A DNA stretch of 64,000 nucleotides from Streptomyces sp. WMMB303 (GTDB lineage Bacteria; Actinomycetota; Actinomycetes; Streptomycetales; Streptomycetaceae). The notes below the pieces were generated by a model that was not told the DNA's origin, ran no database searches, and worked only from the letters and a program-made list of their open reading frames with translations. This document shows, piece by piece, positions 7,734 to 14,639 of this stretch (positions within the stretch are counted from its first letter, which is position 1; every line of letters begins with the position of its first letter). Position numbers and translations under genes: made by a program. The DNA is taken from contig NZ_JARKIN010000001.1 in the NCBI RefSeq assembly GCF_029351045.1, positions 6,348,501 to 6,412,500 of the forward strand. Reading direction: 5' to 3'.

Positions 7734-7788
7734 CTCCCGCCCGCGCCGGACAGACGCCCACCGCGGCACACCCCGGCACCGGCGGGCC

Positions 7789-7837
7789 GCTCCCGGCCGA
7801 CGGCTGTTCCTGACGTACACCGCCGTCGGCCGGGAGC
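7789..7837. terminator. 15-bp perfect inverted repeat between small genes and radical SAM gene
   Basis: GCTCCCGGCCGACGG at 7789-7803 pairs perfectly with CCGTCGGCCGGGAGC at 7823-7837 across a 19-nt loop. It lies 55 bases after the 40-residue peptide gene and 71 bases before the radical SAM start. It may be a leaky terminator setting the ratio of small proteins to enzymes, or an operator-like or RNA-processing site. Confidence 0.55.
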
Positions 7838-7908
7838 ACACAGCGCACCACCCATGGCGACCGACGGATCAGGGTCGCACCCGCACATCCCGACGAGGAG
7901 GAGCACAC

Positions 7909-8667
7909 ATGCCCGCAGCACTTCCCGGCCTCGAATCCGTCGAGCTGGAGATCACCGGCACCTGCAACGCCGCGTGCCTGCACTGCTGTACTGGCAGCAG
8001 TCCCCAGACCCCGCAGGGCATCATGAGCCGCGAGGACTGGCAGCGCACCATCTCGGACGTGGCCGAGTTGGGTATCCCGATGGTGCAGTTCATCGGGGGC
8101 GAACCGACGCTCGCGCCATACCTGCCGCAGTTCATCGGCCAGGCTCTCGACGCCGGGCTCGGTGTCGAGGTGTACTCGAACCTCACGCACGTCCGCCCCT
8201 CCCTGTGGCGGCAGTTCGAGCGCGAAGGGGTGTGTCTGGCCACGTCCTACTACACCGATGACAGCGCCGAGCACGACAGGATCACGCAGACCCGCGGCGG
8301 TCTCGACCGCGTCCGCGCCAACATCGGCGAGGCCGTACAGCGGGGTATCCCGATGCGCGCCGGCATCGTCGAGGTCATCGACGGGCAGCGCGTCCACCAG
8401 GCCGCCGCCGAACTGCGTCGCATGGGCATCCAGCGCATTCGGATCGACCGGGCTCGGAAGGTGGGCCGCGCCGCTGAGCACGCCGCGACCGAGCCGACCG
8501 CCGACGAGCTGTGCGGACGATGCTTCCGCCAGCGCGTCAGCGTCTCCCCCGACGGCGCGGTATCCGGCTGCATCCTGTCCCGCTTCATGGTCGCCGGCAA
8601 CGTCCGCGAGCAGCGGCTCGCCGACATCCTGCACAGCGACCGATGGGCACAGGACGGATTCAACTGA
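7909..8667 (+). pseudogene. Radical SAM/SPASM protein, 5' part interrupted by IS30-family insertion
   Basis: The first 248 codons are native. ELEITGTCNAACLHCC carries the CxxxCxxC that binds the catalytic [4Fe-4S] cluster, QFIGGEPTL is the SAM-binding GGEP motif, and LCGRCFRQRVSVSPDGAVSG begins a SPASM auxiliary-cluster domain. After codon CAG at 8650-8652 the frame enters the insertion sequence and stops after DGFN, so the last 46 native residues, including three more Cys, are lost. Removing the element plus one CAG copy restores a 294-residue frame ending against the methyltransferase ATG. The truncated product keeps the radical core but probably cannot form its auxiliary cluster. The enzyme's substrate is unknown. 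Confidence 0.85.
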
Positions 8668-8677
8668 TCGTCGCAAC
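8653..8677 (+). repeat. Left terminal inverted repeat of the IS30-family element
   Basis: A 25-bp repeat starting GACGGATTCAA and ending TCGTCGCAAC. It differs from the right repeat at three positions in the middle. The host frame stop TGA (8665-8667) is inside it. Confidence 0.85.
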
Positions 8678-8699
8678 ACCTTGATCGGAAGGTGGAGCG

Positions 8700-10097
8700 A
8701 TGGGTGCTGTGGAACGGCACAAGCAGGTTCGTGCGTACCGGGGGTTGATGCCGTCGCCGGGCAGGCCGTCGGTGGCCTGGCGTGAGGACAGGGTCAGGTT
8801 CTGGACGGAGATTGCTCGGGGTGCCAAGACCGAGGTTGCGTGCAGTGCTGCGGGGGTGTCCGGGCCGGTGGGGTTCCGCTGGTTCCGGCACGCTGGCGGC
8901 GTGAATCCGTGTCTTCCTGATGAAGTGTCCGGGCGCTACCTGTCGTTTCGAGAACGGGAGGACATCGCTGTCTGGCATGCCCAGGGCGCCGGCGTCCGCG
9001 AGACCGCCCGCAGGCTCGGACGGGCGCCGTCGACTGTCTCCCGTGAGCTACGGCGCAATGCCTCCACTCGGACCTACACGCTGGACTACCGGGCCTCGAC
9101 CGCGCAGTGGCACGCTGAACGCCGGGCCCGGCGCCCGAAGACAGCCAAGCTCGTGGACAATCCAAGACTGCGAGTCTATGTCCAGGCCCGTCTGTCAGGG
9201 GACGTCACCGACGCCGGAGGCAACCGTGTCGGCCCCGAGGGCCCGGCCTGGAAGGGGCGCAACAAACCGCACCGCGGGGACAGAGGCTGGGTGACAGCAT
9301 GGAGCCCGGAGCAGATAGCGCGACGCCTACCCATCGAGTTCCCCAACGACGAGGACATGCGCATCAGCCACGAGGCGATCTACCAGGCGCTCTACGTCGA
9401 GGGACGTGGCGCGCTGAAACGCGAGCTGGTGGCCTGTCTGCGCACCGGACGGGCGCTGCGTGTTCCCCGGGCTCGCGGCCGGCAGAAGGCGTGGGCCCAC
9501 GTCACCGACAAGGTCCTCCTCAGCGAGCGTCCCGCCGAGGCCGAGGACCGCGCCGTTCCCGGGCACTGGGAGGGCGACCTCATCATCGGGCTGAAACGCT
9601 CGGCAATCGGAACCCTCGTCGAGCGCACCACCAGGTTCACCATGCTGGTCCACCTGCCGCGCGAGGAGGGCTACGGCGTGATCCCGCGCACGAAGAACGG
9701 CCCTGCCCTGGCCGGATACGGCGCCATCACGATGAAGGATGCCTTGGCCAGGACGATGACCACGCTGCCTGAGCAGCTCCTGCGGTCCCTCACCTGGGAC
9801 CGCGGAAAGGAGTTGTCCGCGCACGCCGCCTTCACGGTCGAGACCGGCATCCCTGTCTACTTCGCCGACCCACACAGCCCCTGGCAACGCGGGACCAACG
9901 AGAACACCAACGGCCTGCTGCGTCAGTACTTCCCCAAGGGCACCGACTTGTCCCGCTGGAACAGCGAAGAACTCCAGGCCGTCGCGGCCGTCTTCAACAA
10001 CCGACCCCGGAAGACCCTCGGGTGGCGAACCCCGGCTGAAGTGTTTACCAAGCAGCTACGATCGCTCCCACCAGTCAACGTTGCGACGACCGATTGA
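8700..10097 (+). CDS. IS30-family transposase
   Basis: A 465-residue DDE transposase. It has an N-terminal helix-turn-helix of IS30 type (LSFREREDIAVWHAQGAGV, then RETARRLGRAPSTVSREL) followed by an RNase H-like catalytic core. The likely DDE residues are in GHWEGDLIIG, LTWDRGKELS and NENTNGLLRQYFPKG. The ATG has GGAAGGTGGAGCG in front. The frame is complete and undamaged, so the element may still be active. Its stop codon overlaps the right inverted repeat. Confidence 0.95.
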   Translation: MGAVERHKQVRAYRGLMPSPGRPSVAWREDRVRFWTEIARGAKTEVACSAAGVSGPVGFRWFRHAGGVNPCLPDEVSGRYLSFREREDIAVWHAQGAGVRETARRLGRAPSTVSRELRRNASTRTYTLDYRASTAQWHAERRARRPKTAKLVDNPRLRVYVQARLSGDVTDAGGNRVGPEGPAWKGRNKPHRGDRGWVTAWSPEQIARRLPIEFPNDEDMRISHEAIYQALYVEGRGALKRELVACLRTGRALRVPRARGRQKAWAHVTDKVLLSERPAEAEDRAVPGHWEGDLIIGLKRSAIGTLVERTTRFTMLVHLPREEGYGVIPRTKNGPALAGYGAITMKDALARTMTTLPEQLLRSLTWDRGKELSAHAAFTVETGIPVYFADPHSPWQRGTNENTNGLLRQYFPKGTDLSRWNSEELQAVAAVFNNRPRKTLGWRTPAEVFTKQLRSLPPVNVATTD

Positions 10098-10104
10098 ATC
10101 CGTC
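10080..10104 (-). repeat. Right terminal inverted repeat of the IS30-family element
   Basis: The reverse complement begins GACGGATTCAA and ends TCGTCGCAAC, matching the left end at 22 of 25 positions. It is followed directly by the CAG target duplication. Confidence 0.85.
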
Positions 10105-10248
10105 CAGTTGACCGCCGCAGTCCCCCTGCCTCAGCCGACGGGCGGATGCCCGCCGGACGATTCCAGCGACTGCGACCCGGCCAACACCGAGGCGTGCCCG
10201 CCGGCCTACGGCCTCGCCCCGGCCCCAGTGCTGGAGGTGGCCTCATGA
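10105..10248 (+). pseudogene. Radical SAM/SPASM protein, displaced 3' tail
   Basis: Read in the frame of the interrupted gene, the 48 codons from CAG at 10105 give QLTAAVPLPQP, then a Cys-rich tail (GGCPPDDSSDCDPANTEACP) and a stop TGA at 10246-10248. This is the expected end of the SPASM region, with three Cys that can ligate an auxiliary cluster. The stop overlaps the methyltransferase ATG (ATGA), as in an intact operon. The segment has no start of its own and is not translated as part of the enzyme while the element is present. Confidence 0.8.
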
Positions 10249-11384
10249 GGTGGCAGGAGCACGCCGCTACGCTCGCGGACCGGGCCGCCCACCGCACCTC
10301 TCCGTGGGCCGTGCACATCGCCGACCTGCCCCGGCACGAGTTCGTCCCCCGGTGGTGGAAACGCGACCCCGAGGGGTGGACGCTCCAGGACGGGTCCGCC
10401 GAGCCGGACGCCTGGCTGAATGAGGCATACCGGGATGCGTCGCTCGTGACCAGCGTGGCCGGCAGGCACGCCGACCGCGCCGCCCCCGGCGACCGGCCGC
10501 AGGGCGCGCCCACCTCCTCGGCCACCCTGCCCTCGCTGCTGGTGCGCATGTACGAACTCGCCCGTATCGACGACAGCGACAGCGTGCTCGACGTGGGGAC
10601 CGGCAGCGGCTACGGAACCGCGCTCCTGGCCCGCCGCCTGGCCCCCGACCAGGTGACAAGCGTCGACGTCGACCCGTATCTCGTGGAGGCTGCACGGGAT
10701 CGCCTGGCTCGCCTCGGCCTCGCCCCGACAGTCCTCGACACGGACGCCACCGGCCGCCTGCCCGTCGAGGACAGTTCAGCCGATCGGCTGGTCGCCACGG
10801 TGAGCGTGCGCCCGGTCCCCGCATCGTGGCTGCGCGCGCTCTGCACCGGCGGACGGCTCGTCAGCACTCTCACCGGTACCTCCCTGATCGTCACCGCGGA
10901 GAAGGATGACGACGGAGGAGCCACCGGCCGCGTCGAGTGGGACCGCGCCAGCTTCATGCGGGCCCGCCACGGCGCCCACCACCCCGACGACGTACGCGCC
11001 CTGCTCGACAAGGCCGCCGAGCACGACGGCGACGAGGTGACCCGCGGACCGTACCCGGTCGTCGACGTGGCCAACGCGTGGGACCTCGACTCCATGCTCA
11101 GCCTCACCACTCCCGGAATCCAGCACGAGTTCCACCAGGAGGGCGAACTGCGAACCGCCCTGATGGCGCACGCGGACGGTTCCTGGGCCCGGGCGTCCGC
11201 CCTCGGCGCCGACCGGCCCACCGTGCACCAAGGCGGGCCCCGCCGCCTGTGGGACGCGCTCGAAGAGTGCCGCGCCTACTGGCTCACACACGGCGAACTG
11301 CCCGTGCGCGGCGCCCGGGCGTTCATCCGGCCGGACGGGACGACGCTCCTCGCCCGCGGGAAGTGGCACGTCAAACTGACCTGA
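10245..11384 (+). CDS. SAM-dependent methyltransferase (protein-isoaspartate methyltransferase-like)
   Basis: A 379-residue cytoplasmic protein. The class I methyltransferase SAM-binding motif is VLDVGTGSGYGTALLARRL, at about residues 116-134, followed by VTSVDVDPYLVEAARDRL. The region before the motif resembles PCMT-type enzymes that act on peptides or proteins. The ATG overlaps the stop of the interrupted radical SAM gene, showing they were one coupled unit. Radical SAM plus PCMT-like methyltransferase pairs are known in ribosomal-peptide maturation, but the substrate here is unidentified. With the IS element upstream it may be silenced or driven from an IS promoter. Confidence 0.85.
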   Translation: MRWQEHAATLADRAAHRTSPWAVHIADLPRHEFVPRWWKRDPEGWTLQDGSAEPDAWLNEAYRDASLVTSVAGRHADRAAPGDRPQGAPTSSATLPSLLVRMYELARIDDSDSVLDVGTGSGYGTALLARRLAPDQVTSVDVDPYLVEAARDRLARLGLAPTVLDTDATGRLPVEDSSADRLVATVSVRPVPASWLRALCTGGRLVSTLTGTSLIVTAEKDDDGGATGRVEWDRASFMRARHGAHHPDDVRALLDKAAEHDGDEVTRGPYPVVDVANAWDLDSMLSLTTPGIQHEFHQEGELRTALMAHADGSWARASALGADRPTVHQGGPRRLWDALEECRAYWLTHGELPVRGARAFIRPDGTTLLARGKWHVKLT

Positions 11385-11420
11385 CAGGGTGAGCACTCAG
11401 CGCCACCGGCAGCTGCCGGG

Positions 11421-11486
11421 GTCGAGGCCGGTTCCGACTGCTCACCACGGAGGACCGGATACAGCAGCTCGACCGCGTTGTCGACC
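11421..11486 (-). repeat. 66-bp duplicated fragment of the acyl-CoA ligase gene
   Basis: This segment matches 4760-4825 inside the ligase gene (its codons 224-246) at 62 of 66 positions, in the same orientation. Similarity stops sharply at both ends. It lies between the methyltransferase stop and the TetR gene, so the two copies bracket a 6.6-kb interval that includes the accessory island. It is either a remnant of a second ligase gene or a trace of the recombination that brought in the island. It is too short to code for anything useful. Confidence 0.85.
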
Positions 11487-11506
11487 GGCCCTCGGCACGG
11501 CGCGCC

Positions 11507-12214
11507 TCACGGGCCGTGCGGGCCTCCGGCCACCGCGGAACCGGAGCCGACGCCGGGCACCCACCGGGCGCCCCGCATCAGGTTCTCCAGCCCGGCCCAG
11601 CAGAAGTTCATCAGCGTCGCCGCGGTCTCGTTCGCCGAGGGGGCGTCCGGCGGCGGTTCGGCGCCGGTCAGGCCCGTCCGGCTGCGCGAGTCGGCCCACT
11701 CGGCGAGCGACTCGGCGGCGCCCACCAGCGCGTGGGCCAGTCCGGAGACCTCCCGTTCGGCCAGCTTCCCGGCGCAGCCCGCGTCCCGCGCCGCCTGCCC
11801 CAGCAGTGCCGTGACGATCACGACGACCTCGATCCGCATGGCGTCGACCTCGCGGGAGAAGGGCTCACCCTGGGTGCGGGCCCGGTAGAGCACGGCGACC
11901 CCGTCCGGGCGCGCCGCGGTGTGCGTGAAGAACGCCGTGAGGCCGTTCCACAGTTGCTGGTCGGCGGAGAGCCCGCGCTGTCGGGTGCCTTCCCGTACGG
12001 CTGCCACGAGCGCGCCGACCTCGCGCCGGATGCAGGCCGTGAACAGCTCTTCCTTGGACTTGAGGTACAGGTAGACCAGCGGCTTGGAGACGCCGGCCGC
12101 CTCGGCGATGTCGTCCATGGAGGCGGCCTGGTATCCGTGCCGCGCGAACGCCGCGACCGCGGCGTCCAGCATCTGCCTCTCCCGCACCTCGCGCGGCATG
12201 CGCTTCTGCCCCAC
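11507..12214 (-). CDS. TetR/AcrR family transcriptional regulator
   Basis: A 235-residue regulator. The TetR DNA-binding domain is at about residues 8-55 (RQMLDAAVAAFARHGYQAAS, then MDDIAEAAGVSKPLVYLYLK), followed by a helical ligand domain. The GTG at 12214 (VGQKRMPREV) has GGATGGAAG upstream; an ATG six codons later or a GTG at 12232 are alternatives. Its neighbour before the accessory island was probably the long-chain acyl-CoA ligase gene, and TetR proteins frequently control fatty-acid catabolism, so ligase control is a reasonable guess. It is separated from the symporter gene upstream by a strong terminator. Confidence 0.9.
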   Translation of the reverse strand: MGQKRMPREVRERQMLDAAVAAFARHGYQAASMDDIAEAAGVSKPLVYLYLKSKEELFTACIRREVGALVAAVREGTRQRGLSADQQLWNGLTAFFTHTAARPDGVAVLYRARTQGEPFSREVDAMRIEVVVIVTALLGQAARDAGCAGKLAEREVSGLAHALVGAAESLAEWADSRSRTGLTGAEPPPDAPSANETAATLMNFCWAGLENLMRGARWVPGVGSGSAVAGGPHGP

Positions 12215-12324
12215 GCGCTTCCATCCCTTCACCCCGTATGCCCCGTGACCCCCCTCGCCGGTCCGGCGACGCCACCCCGACAGCGCGCACGTTCCCCCGT
12301 CAACTCCGGCTTGCGGCAAGCCTA

Positions 12325-12354
12325 CGCGCCCCCGGCGGCGGAGCCGGGGGCGCG
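12325..12354. terminator. Terminator of the symporter gene
   Basis: A 12-bp perfect stem, CGCGCCCCCGGC at 12325-12336 and GCCGGGGGCGCG at 12343-12354, with a 6-nt loop. It lies 34 bases past the stop of the minus-strand symporter gene. A second small hairpin, GGCTTG/CAAGCC, follows at about 12308-12322. Confidence 0.7.
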
Positions 12355-12387
12355 CGGAAGGAGGGCGAACGCGGGGAAGAGTTCAGG

Positions 12388-13785
12388 TCAGCTCGCGGTG
12401 GCCGGTTCCCGCTGACCCGGCACCCGGGCCTCGGCGCCGCTGTCGGCCTCCTCGATCGAGAAGCTGCGCGCCGCGGCGAACGCCTCCCGGTCCAGGATCC
12501 TCTCCCGGGCCGAGACCAGGACCGGGATGACGGCCTGGCCCGCGACGTTGGTCGCCGTGCGCATCATGTCCAGGATCGGGTCGATGGCCAGCAGCAGCCC
12601 GACGCCCTCCAGCGGGAGGCCGAGGGTGGAGAGGGTGAGGGTCAGCATCACGGTCGCACCGGTGAGGCCCGCGGTGGCGGCCGAACCGATGACCGAGACG
12701 AAGACGATCAGCAGGTACTCCTTGATGCCCATGTCGACGTGGAAGAACTCGCCCACGAAGATCGCCGCGATGGCCGGGTAGATGGAGGCGCAGCCGTCCA
12801 TCTTGGTCGTCGAGCCGAACGGCACCGCGAAGGACGCGTACTCCTTGGGCACCCCGAGCCGCTCGGTCACCTTCTGGGTGAGCGGCATGGTGCCGACCGA
12901 GGAGCGGGAGACGAACGCGAGCTGGATGGCGGGCCAGGCGCCCCGGAAGAACTGCAGCGGGTTGACCTTGGCGACGGTGGAGAGCAGCAGCGGGTAGACG
13001 CCGAAGAGCACCAGTGCGCAGCCGATGTAGATGTCCGCGGTGAAGGTCGCGTAGCTGCCGATCAGGTCCCAGCCGTAGTCCCTGATGGCGGTACCGATCA
13101 GGCCGATGGTGCCGATCGGGGCCAGCCGGATGATCCACCACAGCGCCTTCTGGAGCAGCGCCAGTACGGACTCGCCGAGGGTGAGGATGGGTTCGGCCTT
13201 CTCGCCGAGCTTGAGCGCGGCGATACCGACGACGATCGCCATGAAGACGATCTGGAGCACCTTCAGTTCGGTGAACGGCGTGATCACGTCGGTCGGGATG
13301 ATCCCGGTGAGGAAGTCCAGCCAGGAGCCCTGGGTGTCCGGCTTGGCGGCGTCCGCGGCCGAGAGGCCGGTACCGGAGCCCGGGTTGGTGACCAGGCCGA
13401 TGGCCAGCCCGATCGCCACGGCGATCAGCGAGGTCGCCATGAACCAGAGCAGGGTGCGGGTGGCCAGCCGCGCCGCGTTGTGCACGTTGCGCAGGTTGGT
13501 GATCGAGATGGTGATCGCGAAGAAGACCAGCGGCGCGACGGCCAGCTTCAGCAGCTGGACGAAGATCTCACCGATTTTGGTGAGGGTGGTGCCGAGCCAG
13601 GCCACGTCCCAGTTGCGGGCGGCCCACCCCAGGACCACGCCGAGGACGAGGCCGAGCAGGATCTGCGCCCAGAACGGCACCTTGGGTATGCGCGCGGTGC
13701 GTTCGGGTGGGGTGGCGTCGGCGGCGGACGCCGACGAGGGGGACGACGAAGACGACGAGGGGGACGACGGGGACGACGAGGTCAC
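12388..13785 (-). CDS. Dicarboxylate/amino acid:cation symporter (DAACS family)
   Basis: A 465-residue polytopic membrane protein of the GltP/DctA/TcyP family that imports dicarboxylates, glutamate/aspartate or cystine with Na+ or H+. Residues 1-35 are a Ser-rich cytoplasmic tail. Eight transmembrane segments and two re-entrant loops follow, with SRSSVGTMPLTQKV in hairpin 1 and GSTTKMDGCASIYPA carrying the TM7 ion-binding motif. Translation starts at GTG 13785. A 36-codon Cys-rich leader ORF lies 120 bases upstream, which points to sulfur amino acid control and so makes cystine (TcyP-type) a plausible substrate. Confidence 0.92.
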   Translation of the reverse strand: MTSSSPSSPSSSSSSPSSASAADATPPERTARIPKVPFWAQILLGLVLGVVLGWAARNWDVAWLGTTLTKIGEIFVQLLKLAVAPLVFFAITISITNLRNVHNAARLATRTLLWFMATSLIAVAIGLAIGLVTNPGSGTGLSAADAAKPDTQGSWLDFLTGIIPTDVITPFTELKVLQIVFMAIVVGIAALKLGEKAEPILTLGESVLALLQKALWWIIRLAPIGTIGLIGTAIRDYGWDLIGSYATFTADIYIGCALVLFGVYPLLLSTVAKVNPLQFFRGAWPAIQLAFVSRSSVGTMPLTQKVTERLGVPKEYASFAVPFGSTTKMDGCASIYPAIAAIFVGEFFHVDMGIKEYLLIVFVSVIGSAATAGLTGATVMLTLTLSTLGLPLEGVGLLLAIDPILDMMRTATNVAGQAVIPVLVSARERILDREAFAAARSFSIEEADSGAEARVPGQREPATAS

Positions 13786-13905
13786 GGACAGACTCCGGGG
13801 GCGTCAGGAAGCGGACTCTTGGAAGGGGCATCGCGCGCGGAGGTGCGCAGGGCGATGCGGTCGCGGGACTGTGCGGTCGCGCCGGAGTATGGTCCGGCCG
13901 CGCTG

Positions 13906-14016
13906 TCAGCGACAGGTCGCCGACATGCAGCGGCAGAGATCGACATGCAGCCGCGCCACGAGCGCCGGGCCGGGGCGGCCCAGGAGCGCGTCGGAAGTGG
14001 TGGCTGCGTTCGTCAT
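13906..14016 (-). CDS. Cys-containing regulatory leader peptide upstream of the symporter
   Basis: A 36-residue ORF starting at ATG 14016 and ending at TGA 13906. It begins MTNAATTSDALLGRP and ends ARLHVDLCRCMSATCR. The end matches the R-x-HVDL-x-R-x-SA-x-C pattern of short leader peptides found in actinobacteria before sulfur, cysteine and metal-uptake genes. Three Cys codons cluster near the stop, as in cysteine-responsive attenuation. The symporter GTG follows 120 bases later on the same strand, leaving room for an alternative RNA structure. The pattern match is seen directly; cysteine control is inferred. Confidence 0.75.
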   Translation of the reverse strand: MTNAATTSDALLGRPGPALVARLHVDLCRCMSATCR

Positions 14017-14089
14017 GGCCGTCACGCTAACACTCCGTCTTTGGCTTGCCCAAAGCATCGCTTTGGGGGGCGAGTACGGAAAAGCTCAA

Positions 14090-14124
14090 CGCCCCACCGG
14101 GGAAAGCTCATTCCCGGTGGGGCG
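14090..14124. terminator. Terminator of the DUF4229 gene
   Basis: CGCCCCACCGGG at 14090-14101 and CCCGGTGGGGCG at 14113-14124 form a perfect 12-bp stem with an 11-nt loop, 38 bases past the DUF4229 stop on the minus strand. It also insulates the leader peptide/symporter unit from upstream transcription. Confidence 0.8.
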
Positions 14125-14162
14125 CCGACAGCGATGTGAGGAGGGTTACAGGGCGCGGCCCG

Positions 14163-14507
14163 TCACGCCGAGCCCGCCCCCGGCTCGGCCTGCGACGACG
14201 CCTGCGACGGCGTCGCCTGCGGCTCGTCCTCCTGGCTCTGGTTGGCCGCCAACCGCTCCTTCGCCCGGCTCACGCCGTGGACGACCTGCTCGGACATCGC
14301 GGCCCGCTGATTGCGCAGCAGCACATAGCTGAGCGGCGCGGAGACGATGAGTGCCAGGAGCACCACCCAGATCGGGTTCGAGTCGCCGATTCCGGAGGGG
14401 ATGACGCCGAAGTGCGTCAGCAGTCCCACGACGACCAGGCAGCCGACGAAGATGCCGAGCCGCATGGTGGTGTAGCGGAGCGTCGCGTGCGAAGTGCTGC
14501 TGCTCAC
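14163..14507 (-). CDS. DUF4229 domain-containing membrane protein
   Basis: A 114-residue protein with two transmembrane segments, about residues 16-35 (LGIFVGCLVVVGLLTHFG) and 47-65 (WVVLLALIVSAPLSYVLL), joined by a short loop. A charged cytoplasmic tail with QRAAMSEQVVHGVSRAKERL and a Gln/Ser/Ala-rich end follows. This is the DUF4229 layout, conserved beside menaquinone genes in streptomycetes. Its role is unknown. Confidence 0.85.
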   Translation of the reverse strand: MSSSTSHATLRYTTMRLGIFVGCLVVVGLLTHFGVIPSGIGDSNPIWVVLLALIVSAPLSYVLLRNQRAAMSEQVVHGVSRAKERLAANQSQEDEPQATPSQASSQAEPGAGSA

Positions 14508-14639
14508 GTGGGTTCTCCATGCTTTCGGGCGATTCGCGGTTCCTCACCAGTCAAGCACAGGCCACGAGGCGATCTTCGTCACCCCCGGAGACGGGCCCCC
14601 TCGGCCGCCCGGGCGACGTCCGCGCCGTCAGGGCGCGTC

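Larger units (their letters stand above)
8653..10104 (+). mobile_element. IS30-family insertion sequence, 1452 bp
   Basis: The ends are 25-bp imperfect inverted repeats (22 of 25 match): 8653-8677 beginning GACGGATTCAA and 10080-10104 ending TTGAATCCGTC. They are flanked by a 3-bp direct repeat CAG at 8650-8652 and 10105-10107, which fits the short target duplications of IS30-type elements. It has one transposase gene, whose stop lies inside the right repeat. The clean ends and duplication, and the uninterrupted host frame on both sides, argue for a recent insertion. Confidence 0.9.

Noticed and set aside
4826..11420. The 66-bp direct copies as attL/attR of an integrative element
   Set aside because: No integrase, excisionase or tRNA target is present in the interval, and the copies have 4 differences with one copy inside an intact gene; a remnant duplication is simpler.
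12238..14139. 633-codon plus-strand frame opposite the symporter
   Set aside because: Composition is Arg/Gly/Asp-rich and it covers an obvious polytopic transporter on the other strand.
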